A DNA stretch of 64,000 nt from an uncultured Pelagibacteraceae bacterium. Lineage in GTDB: Bacteria; Pseudomonadota; Alphaproteobacteria; Pelagibacterales; Pelagibacteraceae. The stretch is from positions 18,312 through 82,311 of the forward strand of contig CABXYU010000003.1 of the NCBI GenBank assembly GCA_902516625.1. The letters are read 5' to 3'. The translations under genes and the position numbers were made by a program. The stretch's first letter is position 1. The number at the start of each line of letters is the position of its first letter. Below are positions 44,981 through 52,414 of the stretch, in pieces. Under the pieces are notes generated by a model that had not been told where the DNA came from, did not search any database, and saw only the letters and a program-made list of their open reading frames with translations.

Positions 44981-45849
44981 TTATTAAGAACTCTACCTGC
45001 AACTGTTTTAAGTTTATCTTTTGTTTTTTGGGTTCTTTTTTCAGGTGCTGTTATAAGTGCAACATCTAAACAATTGTTAGTTGGATCTTTAGGGTCAATA
45101 TGATTTTCAAAGTTTTCTATTAAGTTTTTAATCATATTTTTGGCTTTTGCTGCATTTCCTAGAAGGACTTTAATTACTTGTTGCACATCAACATTTTCAT
45201 GATCTAGATGCCAACAATCATAATCTGTCACCATGGATACAGATGCATATCTTATTTCAGCTTCTCTTGCTAATTTTGCCTCTGGCATATTTGTCATTCC
45301 AATAACATCTGCCTTCCAAGATCTATATAAATTTGATTCTGCTAATGTTGAAAATTGTGGACCCTCCATAACAACGTATGTTCCGTTTCTCTGATATTCA
45401 ATTTTTTCTTTTTTGATTGCTTCCTCGCACGCATTCATTAATCCATTAGAAGTTGGATGTGCCATTGAAACATGTGCAACTATTTCATCATCAAAAAATG
45501 TTTTATCTCTTGCAAATGTTCGATCAATAAACTGATCAACAATAACAAACTTTCCTGGTTGAAGTTCTTCTTTTAAAGACCCTACAGCTGATACAGAAAC
45601 AATATCTGTTACACCTAATTGTTTCAGCGCATCAATATTTGCTCTAAAATTAATTTTGGATGGAGATATAAAATGGCCTCTACCATGTCTAGGTAAGAAA
45701 TAAATCTCTTTATTATTGTAACTTGTTTTTAAAATTTTATCTGATGGTTTTCCCCACGGGGTACTCAAATCCAATAATTCTCTATCTTTAAACTCTTCAA
45801 CGTCATAAAGACCGCTCCCTCCAATAATTGCTAATTTATTTATTGTCAT
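44977..45849 (-). CDS. mtnP: S-methyl-5'-thioadenosine phosphorylase
   Basis: 290 residues of the trimeric PNP family. AIIGGSGLYDVEEF and FLPRHGRGHFISPSKINFRANIDALKQLGV bind phosphate and the base; VVMEGPQFSTLAESNLYRSWKADVIGMTNMPEAKLAREAEI has the catalytic MEGPxFST and the NMPEAKLA segment of MTAP. It cleaves methylthioadenosine, the waste of spermidine synthesis, into adenine and methylthioribose-1-P. It heads the minus operon, 41 bases from the divergent apt gene that recycles adenine. Confidence 0.95.
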   Translation of the reverse strand: MTINKLAIIGGSGLYDVEEFKDRELLDLSTPWGKPSDKILKTSYNNKEIYFLPRHGRGHFISPSKINFRANIDALKQLGVTDIVSVSAVGSLKEELQPGKFVIVDQFIDRTFARDKTFFDDEIVAHVSMAHPTSNGLMNACEEAIKKEKIEYQRNGTYVVMEGPQFSTLAESNLYRSWKADVIGMTNMPEAKLAREAEIRYASVSMVTDYDCWHLDHENVDVQQVIKVLLGNAAKAKNMIKNLIENFENHIDPKDPTNNCLDVALITAPEKRTQKTKDKLKTVAGRVLNK

Positions 45850-45890
45850 GTTTAAAATTTGATTTATTTATACTTTAATAAATAGCTATT

Positions 45891-46418
45891 ATGAATTTAA
45901 AAGATTTTATTAGATCAATTCCAGATTATCCAAAAAAAGGTATTTTATTTAGGGATATAACTACACTAATCAAAGATGAAAAAGCTTTTTCAGAAACAAT
46001 CAATCAAATTGTGGAAAAATCTAAGAAATTTAATTTTAACAAAATTGCAGCCATTGAGTCGCGTGGTTTTGTCTTCGCTTCTGCAGTTTCATATATTTTA
46101 AAGAAACCTTTTATAATGCTTAGAAAAAAAGATAAGCTTCCAGCTGATGTTCATTCTGTAGATTTTGAACTTGAATATGGCACTGCAACAATTGAAGTGC
46201 ATAAAGATTCCATTAATGAGAATGATACAGTTTTGATTATTGATGATTTGATAGCAACAGGCGGTACGGCTGCAGCTGCAGCAAAACTTATTGAAATTTC
46301 AAAAGGTGAGGTCTCTGCTTTTATATTTGTTATAAATTTATTTGACTTAGGGGGGTGTGATAAATTGATTGATAAAAAATATAAAGTTGAAAATTTAATA
46401 GAATTTCCTGGACATTAA
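45891..46418 (+). CDS. apt: Adenine phosphoribosyltransferase
   Basis: 175 residues. IRSIPDYPKKGILFRDITTLIKD is the typical Apt opening, and VLIIDDLIATGGTAAAAAKLIE is the PRPP-binding loop. KLPADVHSVDFELEYGTATIEVH is the flexible loop. It returns adenine to AMP. It sits divergently next to mtnP, which releases adenine, so both probably serve polyamine by-product recycling. Its stop overlaps the convergent GT2 gene by four bases (TTAA). Confidence 0.96.
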   Translation: MNLKDFIRSIPDYPKKGILFRDITTLIKDEKAFSETINQIVEKSKKFNFNKIAAIESRGFVFASAVSYILKKPFIMLRKKDKLPADVHSVDFELEYGTATIEVHKDSINENDTVLIIDDLIATGGTAAAAAKLIEISKGEVSAFIFVINLFDLGGCDKLIDKKYKVENLIEFPGH

Positions 46419-47299
46419 TTTTTTATTTTCGGTCTAAAAGACGATTTTTTTCCAGCTGCTGCATTTAAAAAACCTAAAACCCTTTGCAAATAAATTTGTT
46501 TCTCATTATTTTTTTTTGTCAGGAAATACAAAAAAAATTTTATTATAGAAGAAAGGAGGCTTGGTAATCCATTTATAAATGCAAACAAGTAGCCATAATG
46601 TTTCTTATTAAAGTAAAATTTTGACCAAACCCAGTGCCAATTTCTTGAAAGCTCAATTTCATAATTATATTCTGAATTGACAGCTTTACCGCCTAAATGT
46701 TTTATTCTAGATCTTGGTATTATAAATATATTCCTATTATAGCTATTTAATCTTTTACAAAGATCATCGTTTTCAAGATACATAAAAAAATTTTCATCAA
46801 AAAAATAAAAATTTTCAATATTATTTAATTCTTTTAAATTAAAAACCATAGCATAACCATCAATACTTTTTACTTTAAAAGGATCTAAATTTTTTTCATC
46901 TCTTAAAAATTTTTTATCAATTTTATAATTAGGATATTTTGCATCGGATGAAATTGGTGCTGAAATTGCAAATGTGTCTAATTTTTTTGATTCGCTTATT
47001 AGTTTGTCAATTGACTTTTCTTCAAAAATTACATCAGGATTAATAATAATTGCAAAATCAGTTTTTACATACTTCAACCCAAGATTATTGCCAGATCCCA
47101 TACCTAAATTGGTTGAAGATAATATACATTCCACATTGGAGTATTTTTTCTCAATATTTTCTTTAAATTTTTTATCATTTGAATTGTCAACGACAACTAT
47201 CTTAATTTCATTAGGAATTGATTTAATACAATTATCAATAACTTGATCGCTTTTAAACGACACTATGACAGCTGTTAAATTTTGCCTAGATATTGACAT
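46415..47299 (-). CDS. Glycosyltransferase family 2 (rhamnosyltransferase-like)
   Basis: 294 residues. AVIVSFKSDQVIDNCIKSIP, IVVVDNSNDKKF and STNLGMGSGNNLGLKYVKTDFAIIINPDVIF are the GT-A nucleotide and metal motifs (NPD for DXD), and FFMYLENDDLCKRLN is the ED catalytic motif of the WbbL/rhamnosyltransferase group. The last 90 residues have one or two hydrophobic stretches. Neighbouring rfbBAC genes suggest a dTDP-6-deoxysugar donor, though not proven. Confidence 0.88.
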   Translation of the reverse strand: MSISRQNLTAVIVSFKSDQVIDNCIKSIPNEIKIVVVDNSNDKKFKENIEKKYSNVECILSSTNLGMGSGNNLGLKYVKTDFAIIINPDVIFEEKSIDKLISESKKLDTFAISAPISSDAKYPNYKIDKKFLRDEKNLDPFKVKSIDGYAMVFNLKELNNIENFYFFDENFFMYLENDDLCKRLNSYNRNIFIIPRSRIKHLGGKAVNSEYNYEIELSRNWHWVWSKFYFNKKHYGYLFAFINGLPSLLSSIIKFFLYFLTKKNNEKQIYLQRVLGFLNAAAGKKSSFRPKIKN

Positions 47300-47358
47300 A
47301 TGATAAGTATATTCAACTATACTAATACTTTTTACTAATGTAAAAAATAATTTATCTA

Positions 47359-48375
47359 ATGAAAAAAATAATAGTAACAGGAGGATTGGGCTTTATTGGA
47401 AGTAATCTGATTGATCTACTTTTAAAAAGAAATTATGAGGTTCTTAATATTGATAAAGTAACTTATTCGTCAAACTTTTATAATACAAAAGAATTTAAAA
47501 ACTCAAAAAAATATAAATTTGTAAAGTGTGATATTAAAGAAAAGAGGATCAGAAATATAATATTTAATTTTAAACCTGATTGTATTTTTAATTTGGCAGC
47601 AGAAACACATGTTGACAGATCTATAGACAACCCTGAAAGCTTTATTCAAAGTAATATTGTTGGTGTATATAATTTATTGGAAACATTTAGAAACTTCTCA
47701 AAAAAAAATAAAAAAAGTAGGCTCATCCATATCTCCACTGATGAAGTATATGGTGATGTGCTTAGGGGTAGATCGTCTGAGAGCTATCCCTACAAACCAA
47801 GTTCTCCTTATGCAGCAAGTAAGGCTGCCTCAGATCATTTAGTAAGTTCATATGTTAGAACGTATAACATACCAGCAATTGTAACAAATTGTTCAAACAA
47901 CTATGGCCCAAAACAACACCCAGAAAAACTTATTCCTAAATTGATTTACAACATTCTTAACAATAAGCCCTTACCAATTTATGGTAAAGGTAGAAACTCT
48001 AGAGAATGGATTTATGTTAAAGATCATTGTGAAGCTTTAATTAAAGTCTTTCAAAAGGGTAAGCTGGGTGAATTTTATAATATTGGCTCTAATATAAATT
48101 TAAGTAATCTAGAAGTTTCTAGAAGTTTAATTTATATATCAAAAAAAATAAGCAATTTGAGGAATAACGTAAAAATTTTATTTATTAAAGACCGCCCTGG
48201 TCATGATTTACGATATGCTTTAAATAGTAATAAAATTAGAAAGACGTTAAAATGGAATCCAAAAATAAATTTCAAAAAAGGAATAAAATTAACATTTGAA
48301 TGGTATAAAAATAATAAGTCTTACTATAAATCAATTTCAAAAAAAGATATCACTAAAAGATTGGGTAACAGATGA
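47359..48375 (+). CDS. rfbB: dTDP-glucose 4,6-dehydratase
   Basis: 338 residues. NAD-binding VTGGLGFIGSNLIDLLL, LAAETHVDRSIDNPESFIQSNIVGVYNLLE, HISTDEVYGDV (Thr-Asp-Glu catalytic) and PYAASKAASDHLV (YxxxK). RPGHDLRYALNSNKI at the C-terminal end is typical of RfbB. It forms dTDP-4-keto-6-deoxyglucose. It overlaps rfbA by four bases (ATGA). Confidence 0.95.
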   Translation: MKKIIVTGGLGFIGSNLIDLLLKRNYEVLNIDKVTYSSNFYNTKEFKNSKKYKFVKCDIKEKRIRNIIFNFKPDCIFNLAAETHVDRSIDNPESFIQSNIVGVYNLLETFRNFSKKNKKSRLIHISTDEVYGDVLRGRSSESYPYKPSSPYAASKAASDHLVSSYVRTYNIPAIVTNCSNNYGPKQHPEKLIPKLIYNILNNKPLPIYGKGRNSREWIYVKDHCEALIKVFQKGKLGEFYNIGSNINLSNLEVSRSLIYISKKISNLRNNVKILFIKDRPGHDLRYALNSNKIRKTLKWNPKINFKKGIKLTFEWYKNNKSYYKSISKKDITKRLGNR

Positions 48376-49241
48376 TAAAAAAAGGAATAATTTTAGCTGG
48401 TGGAATGGGAACAAGAATGAGTCCTTTAACAAAAGCTGTTAACAAACAACTATTACCAATATATGATAAACCACTTATATATTATCCGCTATCAATTTTA
48501 ATGTTAGCAAAAATTAGAGACATTTTAATTATTGTAAATAAAGGTCAATTAAGTCAATATAAAAAATTATTTATTAATGAAAAAAATCTCGGAGTCAAAA
48601 TAAGCTTTAGAGAGCAACAAAGTCCCAAAGGTTTACCGGATGCATTTATACTTGGTGAAAAATTTATTGATAATTCAAATGTGGCTTTAATATTAGGTGA
48701 TAATTTTTTCTATGGTCAAAACTTATCAAAATTATTGCGTGATAGTGCCAATCTTAAGCAAGGAGCTAAAATAGTTCTTCACAGTGTAAAAAATCCAGAG
48801 TTATTTGGTGTTGCAAAAATTAATGAAAAAAATAAAAAAATATTAAGAATTATTGAAAAACCAAAAAAATTTATTTCAAATTATGCCGTAACTGGACTTT
48901 ATTTTTTTGATAGAAGAGTTGTAGACTTTGCAAAAAAATTGAAGCCATCAAAAAGAGGTGAGCTTGAAATTATTGATCTTATAAATCAATATAAAAAGAT
49001 TAATAAATTATCGGCTGAAGTAATTGGAAGAGGTGGTGCTTGGTTAGATACGGGATCGATTAGCGATTACTATAAGACCTCCGCTTTTGTTCAAGCTGTA
49101 GAAAATAGGCAAGGTTTTAAAATAGCCTGTCTAGAGGAGATTGCTTTATTAAATGGATGGATAAGCAAAAAAAATATATTAGATGCGATAAAATTTTATG
49201 GTAATTGCGAATATTCATCTTATCTTAAAAAACTAATTTAA
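48372..49241 (+). CDS. rfbA: Glucose-1-phosphate thymidylyltransferase
   Basis: 289 residues. GIILAGGMGTRMSPLTKAVNKQLLPIYDKPLIYYPLSILMLA is the nucleotidyltransferase signature, and VALILGDNFFYGQNL, FGVAKINE and GGAWLDTGSISDY match RmlA. It makes dTDP-glucose, the substrate for RfbB, and is normally inhibited by dTDP-rhamnose. It overlaps rfbC by one base. Confidence 0.96.
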   Translation: MIKKGIILAGGMGTRMSPLTKAVNKQLLPIYDKPLIYYPLSILMLAKIRDILIIVNKGQLSQYKKLFINEKNLGVKISFREQQSPKGLPDAFILGEKFIDNSNVALILGDNFFYGQNLSKLLRDSANLKQGAKIVLHSVKNPELFGVAKINEKNKKILRIIEKPKKFISNYAVTGLYFFDRRVVDFAKKLKPSKRGELEIIDLINQYKKINKLSAEVIGRGGAWLDTGSISDYYKTSAFVQAVENRQGFKIACLEEIALLNGWISKKNILDAIKFYGNCEYSSYLKKLI

Positions 49242-49771
49242 TGATAAAAAAAACCAAATTTAAAGATTTAGTTATTTTCGAAAAAAACACTTATAAAGAT
49301 AAAAGAGGCTACTTTAGAGAACTTTATCTCCAAAAACATTTCAATATTAAATTTCCTTTTGATGTTATGTCATATTCAAAAAAACATGTTTTAAGAGGAT
49401 TACACCTTCAATTAAAAAATACTCAAGCTAAATTAGTTACAGTATTTAAAGGTGAAATTTTTGATGTATGTGTGGATTGTCGTAAAAATTCAAAAACTTT
49501 TGGAAAATATTTTTCAATTAAACTTTCAGATAAAGATAACAAATCATTGTTTATACCTGCAGGATTTGCTCATGGCGTGTATGCACTTACTAATGACGTT
49601 ATTATTCATTATAAATGCTCCAAATATCGACATGCCAGTTCAGAAACTGGAATTATATGGAATGACAAAGAACTAAAAATTAAGTGGCCATCAAAAAAAG
49701 TAATTCTTTCAAATAAAGATAAAAAAAATATAATATTCAAAGACTTTAAAAGACTTATTAAAAAAAGCTGA
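49241..49771 (+). CDS. rfbC: dTDP-4-dehydrorhamnose 3,5-epimerase
   Basis: 176 residues of the cupin-type RmlC family. YKDKRGYFRELY, VLRGLHLQLKNTQAKLVTVFKGEIFDVCVD (catalytic His in RGLHLQ), IPAGFAHGVYAL and HYKCSKYRHASSETGIIWND (catalytic Tyr) are all present, so it should be active rather than a ketoisomerase. The rfbD reductase that would finish dTDP-L-rhamnose is absent from this cluster. It ends six bases before the tRNA. Confidence 0.94.
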   Translation: MIKKTKFKDLVIFEKNTYKDKRGYFRELYLQKHFNIKFPFDVMSYSKKHVLRGLHLQLKNTQAKLVTVFKGEIFDVCVDCRKNSKTFGKYFSIKLSDKDNKSLFIPAGFAHGVYALTNDVIIHYKCSKYRHASSETGIIWNDKELKIKWPSKKVILSNKDKKNIIFKDFKRLIKKS

Positions 49772-49777
49772 AAAATT

Positions 49778-49854
49778 TGGTAGCGGGAAGTGGGATCGAA
49801 CCACTGACCTCGGGCTTATGAGTCCCGCGCTCTAACCAACTGAGCTACCCCGCC
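49778..49854 (-). tRNA. tRNA-Met (anticodon CAT)
   Basis: Minus strand GGCGGGGTAGCTCAGTTGG... folds as a tRNA: acceptor GGCGGGG with TCCCGCT (G-U at both ends), D arm GCTC/GAGC, anticodon arm GCGGGACTCATAAGCCCG with anticodon CAT, T arm with GGTTCGATCC, discriminator A and encoded CCA (77 bases). It lacks initiator features (no C1-A72 mismatch, no three G-C pairs as in fMet), so an elongator is likely. A CAT anticodon could also be lysidine-modified tRNA-Ile; sequence alone leans to Met. Confidence 0.92.
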
Positions 49855-49949
49855 TTGTTTTAATTTTAATGATTTATAATCGTTTGTTATTTTGATTCAA
49901 TATCAATTAGTGGAGAAAAAACTAAATTTTGCTTAAAAAGCTTTATTTA

Positions 49950-50156
49950 TTAAAAAATTATTAAACCAAATAAAAGCAAACCAGTAGATGCAGCAACTGA
50001 AAAATATAGCTTTCTCTTATATTCATTTTTTTGATTATTTTTTACTCTATTTAACAAAACATTAATATCGGTGCTCTTAGGCATTATCTTTGGAGCACTT
50101 TTGTCTAAATACTTTTCAACTAACTTATCTTTAACGCTTTGACCTAAATTTTTCAT
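49950..50156 (-). CDS. Small C-terminally anchored membrane protein, paralogue A
   Basis: 68 residues. A polar N-terminal half is followed by PKSTDINVLLNRVKNNQKNEYKRKLYF and a single hydrophobic segment at the very C terminus (SVAASTGLLLFGLIIF). It shares the pattern P-K/N-xx-DINVL-x(10)-E-Y/F-K-K/R-x-LY with the neighbouring 76-residue protein 41 bases upstream, so the two arose by duplication. I know no family or function. Tail-anchored topology with the N terminus in the cytoplasm is likely. Confidence 0.6.
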   Translation of the reverse strand: MKNLGQSVKDKLVEKYLDKSAPKIMPKSTDINVLLNRVKNNQKNEYKRKLYFSVAASTGLLLFGLIIF

Positions 50157-50197
50157 GATTCAATTAAAACACTAATTTCTTTTTTTTGCAAATTTCC

Positions 50198-50428
50198 TTA
50201 CAGCGAAAGGTAAATTCCTAGAATACCAAGTCCTAAAACTAACGAAGAAAGAATGTATAAATTTTTTTTAAATTCTTTACTTTCAGACTCTTGTAATTTG
50301 GATTTTAGTACGTTGATATCTACTCTGTTGGGCCTAACTTTATGCGGTTTTAAAGGCTTTTCAGAATAACTACCACCATTTGGGGTCTCGATACTAGCTA
50401 ATTGATCTGTAAAGCCTTTATCACTCAT
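50198..50428 (-). CDS. Small C-terminally anchored membrane protein, paralogue B
   Basis: 76 residues. N terminus MSDKGFTDQLASIETPNGGSYSEKPLKPHKVR is polar, then PNRVDINVLKSKLQESESKEFKKNLYI and a C-terminal hydrophobic span (LSSLVLGLGILGIYLSL). It is paralogous to the next gene downstream. The gap before the divergent regulator gene holds two candidate operator repeats, so the regulator might control this pair too. No function recognised. Confidence 0.6.
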   Translation of the reverse strand: MSDKGFTDQLASIETPNGGSYSEKPLKPHKVRPNRVDINVLKSKLQESESKEFKKNLYILSSLVLGLGILGIYLSL

Positions 50429-50472
50429 GCATAATTAAAGCATTAAACTAATAAATAAACAATTTTAACAAA

Positions 50473-50520
50473 GTTCAAACTGGGTCACTATTTGGTTGAC
50501 ACATGTTCATTTTGGGTTTC
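50473..50520. promoter_or_regulatory. Direct-repeat candidate operator with a consensus -35 between the copies
   Basis: GTTCAAACTGGGTCAC (50473) and GTTCATTTTGGGTTTC (50505) share GTTCAnnnTGGGTnnC, 32 bases apart, close to three helical turns. TTGACA, a full -35 match, lies at 50496 between them. No convincing -10 follows at 17 bases. The pair is 20 bases upstream of a regulator start, which suggests autoregulation. This is inference from sequence only. Confidence 0.45.
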
Positions 50521-50540
50521 ATATCTAAATTTTTATAATT

Positions 50541-51518
50541 ATGAGCCTTAGACAAATAGATTTTACAAAAGTCCTTTCAGATGATCAAGTTTATGATCAC
50601 ATGATGGATAGCTATGAACAGTTAGGAAGAGACTGGATAGTTCATCAATGGAATTGGATGACCAATACCTACACAGCTTTTAAAGATCATTATAAATATC
50701 TAATTATTATTTCCTTAGTTGAAAAAACTTTACAATTTTATGATCAGATGAATATTAAATATACATTTGATCAATTTTACTCAAAATCAAGTCTTCAAAT
50801 TGAAAAATTTAGTATTTCTGAACTTTGTGAAAAGCTTCAGCTACCTAAAGAAACTGTAAGACGAAAAGTTTTAGAACTTGAAAAATTAGGTGTCTTGAAA
50901 AGACAAAAAAAACAATTAATAATAGATCGGTCAGTCTTTACTCAGGTAAAACCTGAAAGACAATTAAAATTAACTTCTAAATATATTTATTTGGTGTCTC
51001 AAATATTAAATAAAGATAAAATTTATTCAAAAAATTTAGATGCAAAATTAATCGAAAGTATAATGAAAAGAAACTTTAGCATATGTTGGAGATGGTTTTA
51101 CAGAATGCAAATTCCCATGATTATAGGATACCATGAAATGTTTGAAGATGTAGCTACATTTCATGTATGGGGAACTGTAGCAATGAACCAAGCTTTCAGC
51201 TATAAGAAAAATTTAAATAGTTCAAATATTTACAATTTAACTCCTGACTATATGACATTTAATAAAAGTCTCATTGAAGAAGAACCTTCAGCTGGCGTAA
51301 GTGCGATGTCGATATCTGATATGACACACATCCCTCGAGCAACAGTAATTAGAAAATGTAAATATCTTGTCTTAAATGGTTATTTAAAACTAAATGACAA
51401 AAAACAATATGTGATGACTGGTTTTAATATCTCAAGAATACTTCCCTATCAAAGAAAGGTTTTTAGAAATAAGGCTAAATTTTTGCGTAAGGTACTAAAT
51501 CTTTTAACTATTTCCTAA
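50541..51518 (+). CDS. Putative transcriptional regulator with two winged-helix segments
   Basis: 325 residues. Two segments resemble MarR/GntR-like winged helices: FSISELCEKLQLPKETVRRKVLELEKLGVLKRQKKQLII (about 92-130) and AMSISDMTHIPRATVIRKCKYLVLNGYLKLNDKKQYVMT (about 255-293). The middle contains aromatic-rich WRWFYRMQIPMIIGYHEMFED. Both HTH copies end in a beta-wing with KK(Q). I know no named family. Repeats in its own upstream region may be its sites. Cytoplasmic; ligand unknown. Confidence 0.65.
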   Translation: MSLRQIDFTKVLSDDQVYDHMMDSYEQLGRDWIVHQWNWMTNTYTAFKDHYKYLIIISLVEKTLQFYDQMNIKYTFDQFYSKSSLQIEKFSISELCEKLQLPKETVRRKVLELEKLGVLKRQKKQLIIDRSVFTQVKPERQLKLTSKYIYLVSQILNKDKIYSKNLDAKLIESIMKRNFSICWRWFYRMQIPMIIGYHEMFEDVATFHVWGTVAMNQAFSYKKNLNSSNIYNLTPDYMTFNKSLIEEEPSAGVSAMSISDMTHIPRATVIRKCKYLVLNGYLKLNDKKQYVMTGFNISRILPYQRKVFRNKAKFLRKVLNLLTIS

Positions 51519-51562
51519 ATTATTTTTCTGTTATAATTTTAAAATTTTTTTTGGGGTAAAAT

Positions 51563-52414
51563 ATGGGAATAGTCACAACGATTGCACCGATAGCTTTAGC
51601 GATTATTATGTTAGGCCTAGGTGCTTCATTAACAGTAAAAGATTTTACAAGAGTTGTTCAAAACCCTAAAGAATTTTTTGTAGGATTAGTTTGTCAATTA
51701 GTAGTGCTTCCACTAATTGCATATCTATTAATAATTATTTTAAAGACTCCTATAGAATTAGCCTTAGGTGTAATGTTAATAGCTGCAGCTCCTGGTGGTG
51801 TTACCTCAAATGTACTTACAAAATTTGCTGATGGAGACGTAGCTCTATCAATATCTTTAACGGCAATTACAAGTTTAATTAGTATCGTATCAGTTCCTTA
51901 TGTAGTTTTTTTATCAATTGAAATATTCGATATTACTTACGTCCAAAAAGAAGTTTCAATGCTTGGTATATCTTTAAAAATGTTTTTTGTTGTAACGGTG
52001 CCAGTAATATTGGGGATGTTATTAAGAAAATTTGCAGATAATTTTATTCTTAATAATATGAAAACTATTCAGAGAATTTCTATTGGATTATTTGTTATTG
52101 TTTTTGTTGCTATTTATATTGAAGAGTGGGATAGCATTGTAATGTTCATAACAAAAGCTGGGACCATTGCTTTAATCTTAAATGTTACAATGATGATTGT
52201 CGGTTTTTATGTAGCTAAATTTTTTGCAACTGGAGTTGCACAAAGAAGATGTATATCTCTCGAGTGTGGACTACAAAATGGAACATTAGCTGTTTTTGTA
52301 GGAACTCAATTATTTGATACAAATATGACTTACATGGTACCAACTGCAGCCTACGCTCTAATCATGATGACAACTTCTGTAATTTTTGTACTTATCTTAA
52401 GAAGACAGACTTAA
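51563..52414 (+). CDS. Bile acid:sodium symporter (BASS) family transporter
   Basis: 283 residues with about nine to ten membrane segments. IMLGLGASLTVKDFTRVVQNPKEFFVGLVCQLVVLPLIAYLL and IAAAPGGVTSNVLTKFADGDVALSISLTAITSLIS hold the conserved AAPGGxxSN and sodium-site motifs, and CGLQNGTLAVFVGTQLF matches the ECGLQN motif. It is a sodium-coupled carrier for an organic anion; bacterial members take up pantoate, pyruvate, 2-keto acids and others. The substrate is unknown. Its stop abuts the stop of the dimethylglycine dehydrogenase gene. Confidence 0.9.
   Translation: MGIVTTIAPIALAIIMLGLGASLTVKDFTRVVQNPKEFFVGLVCQLVVLPLIAYLLIIILKTPIELALGVMLIAAAPGGVTSNVLTKFADGDVALSISLTAITSLISIVSVPYVVFLSIEIFDITYVQKEVSMLGISLKMFFVVTVPVILGMLLRKFADNFILNNMKTIQRISIGLFVIVFVAIYIEEWDSIVMFITKAGTIALILNVTMMIVGFYVAKFFATGVAQRRCISLECGLQNGTLAVFVGTQLFDTNMTYMVPTAAYALIMMTTSVIFVLILRRQT

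Noticed and set aside
49778-49854. tRNA as a phage or island attachment site
   Set aside because: No integrase, no repeat of the tRNA 3' end and no atypical genes on either side.
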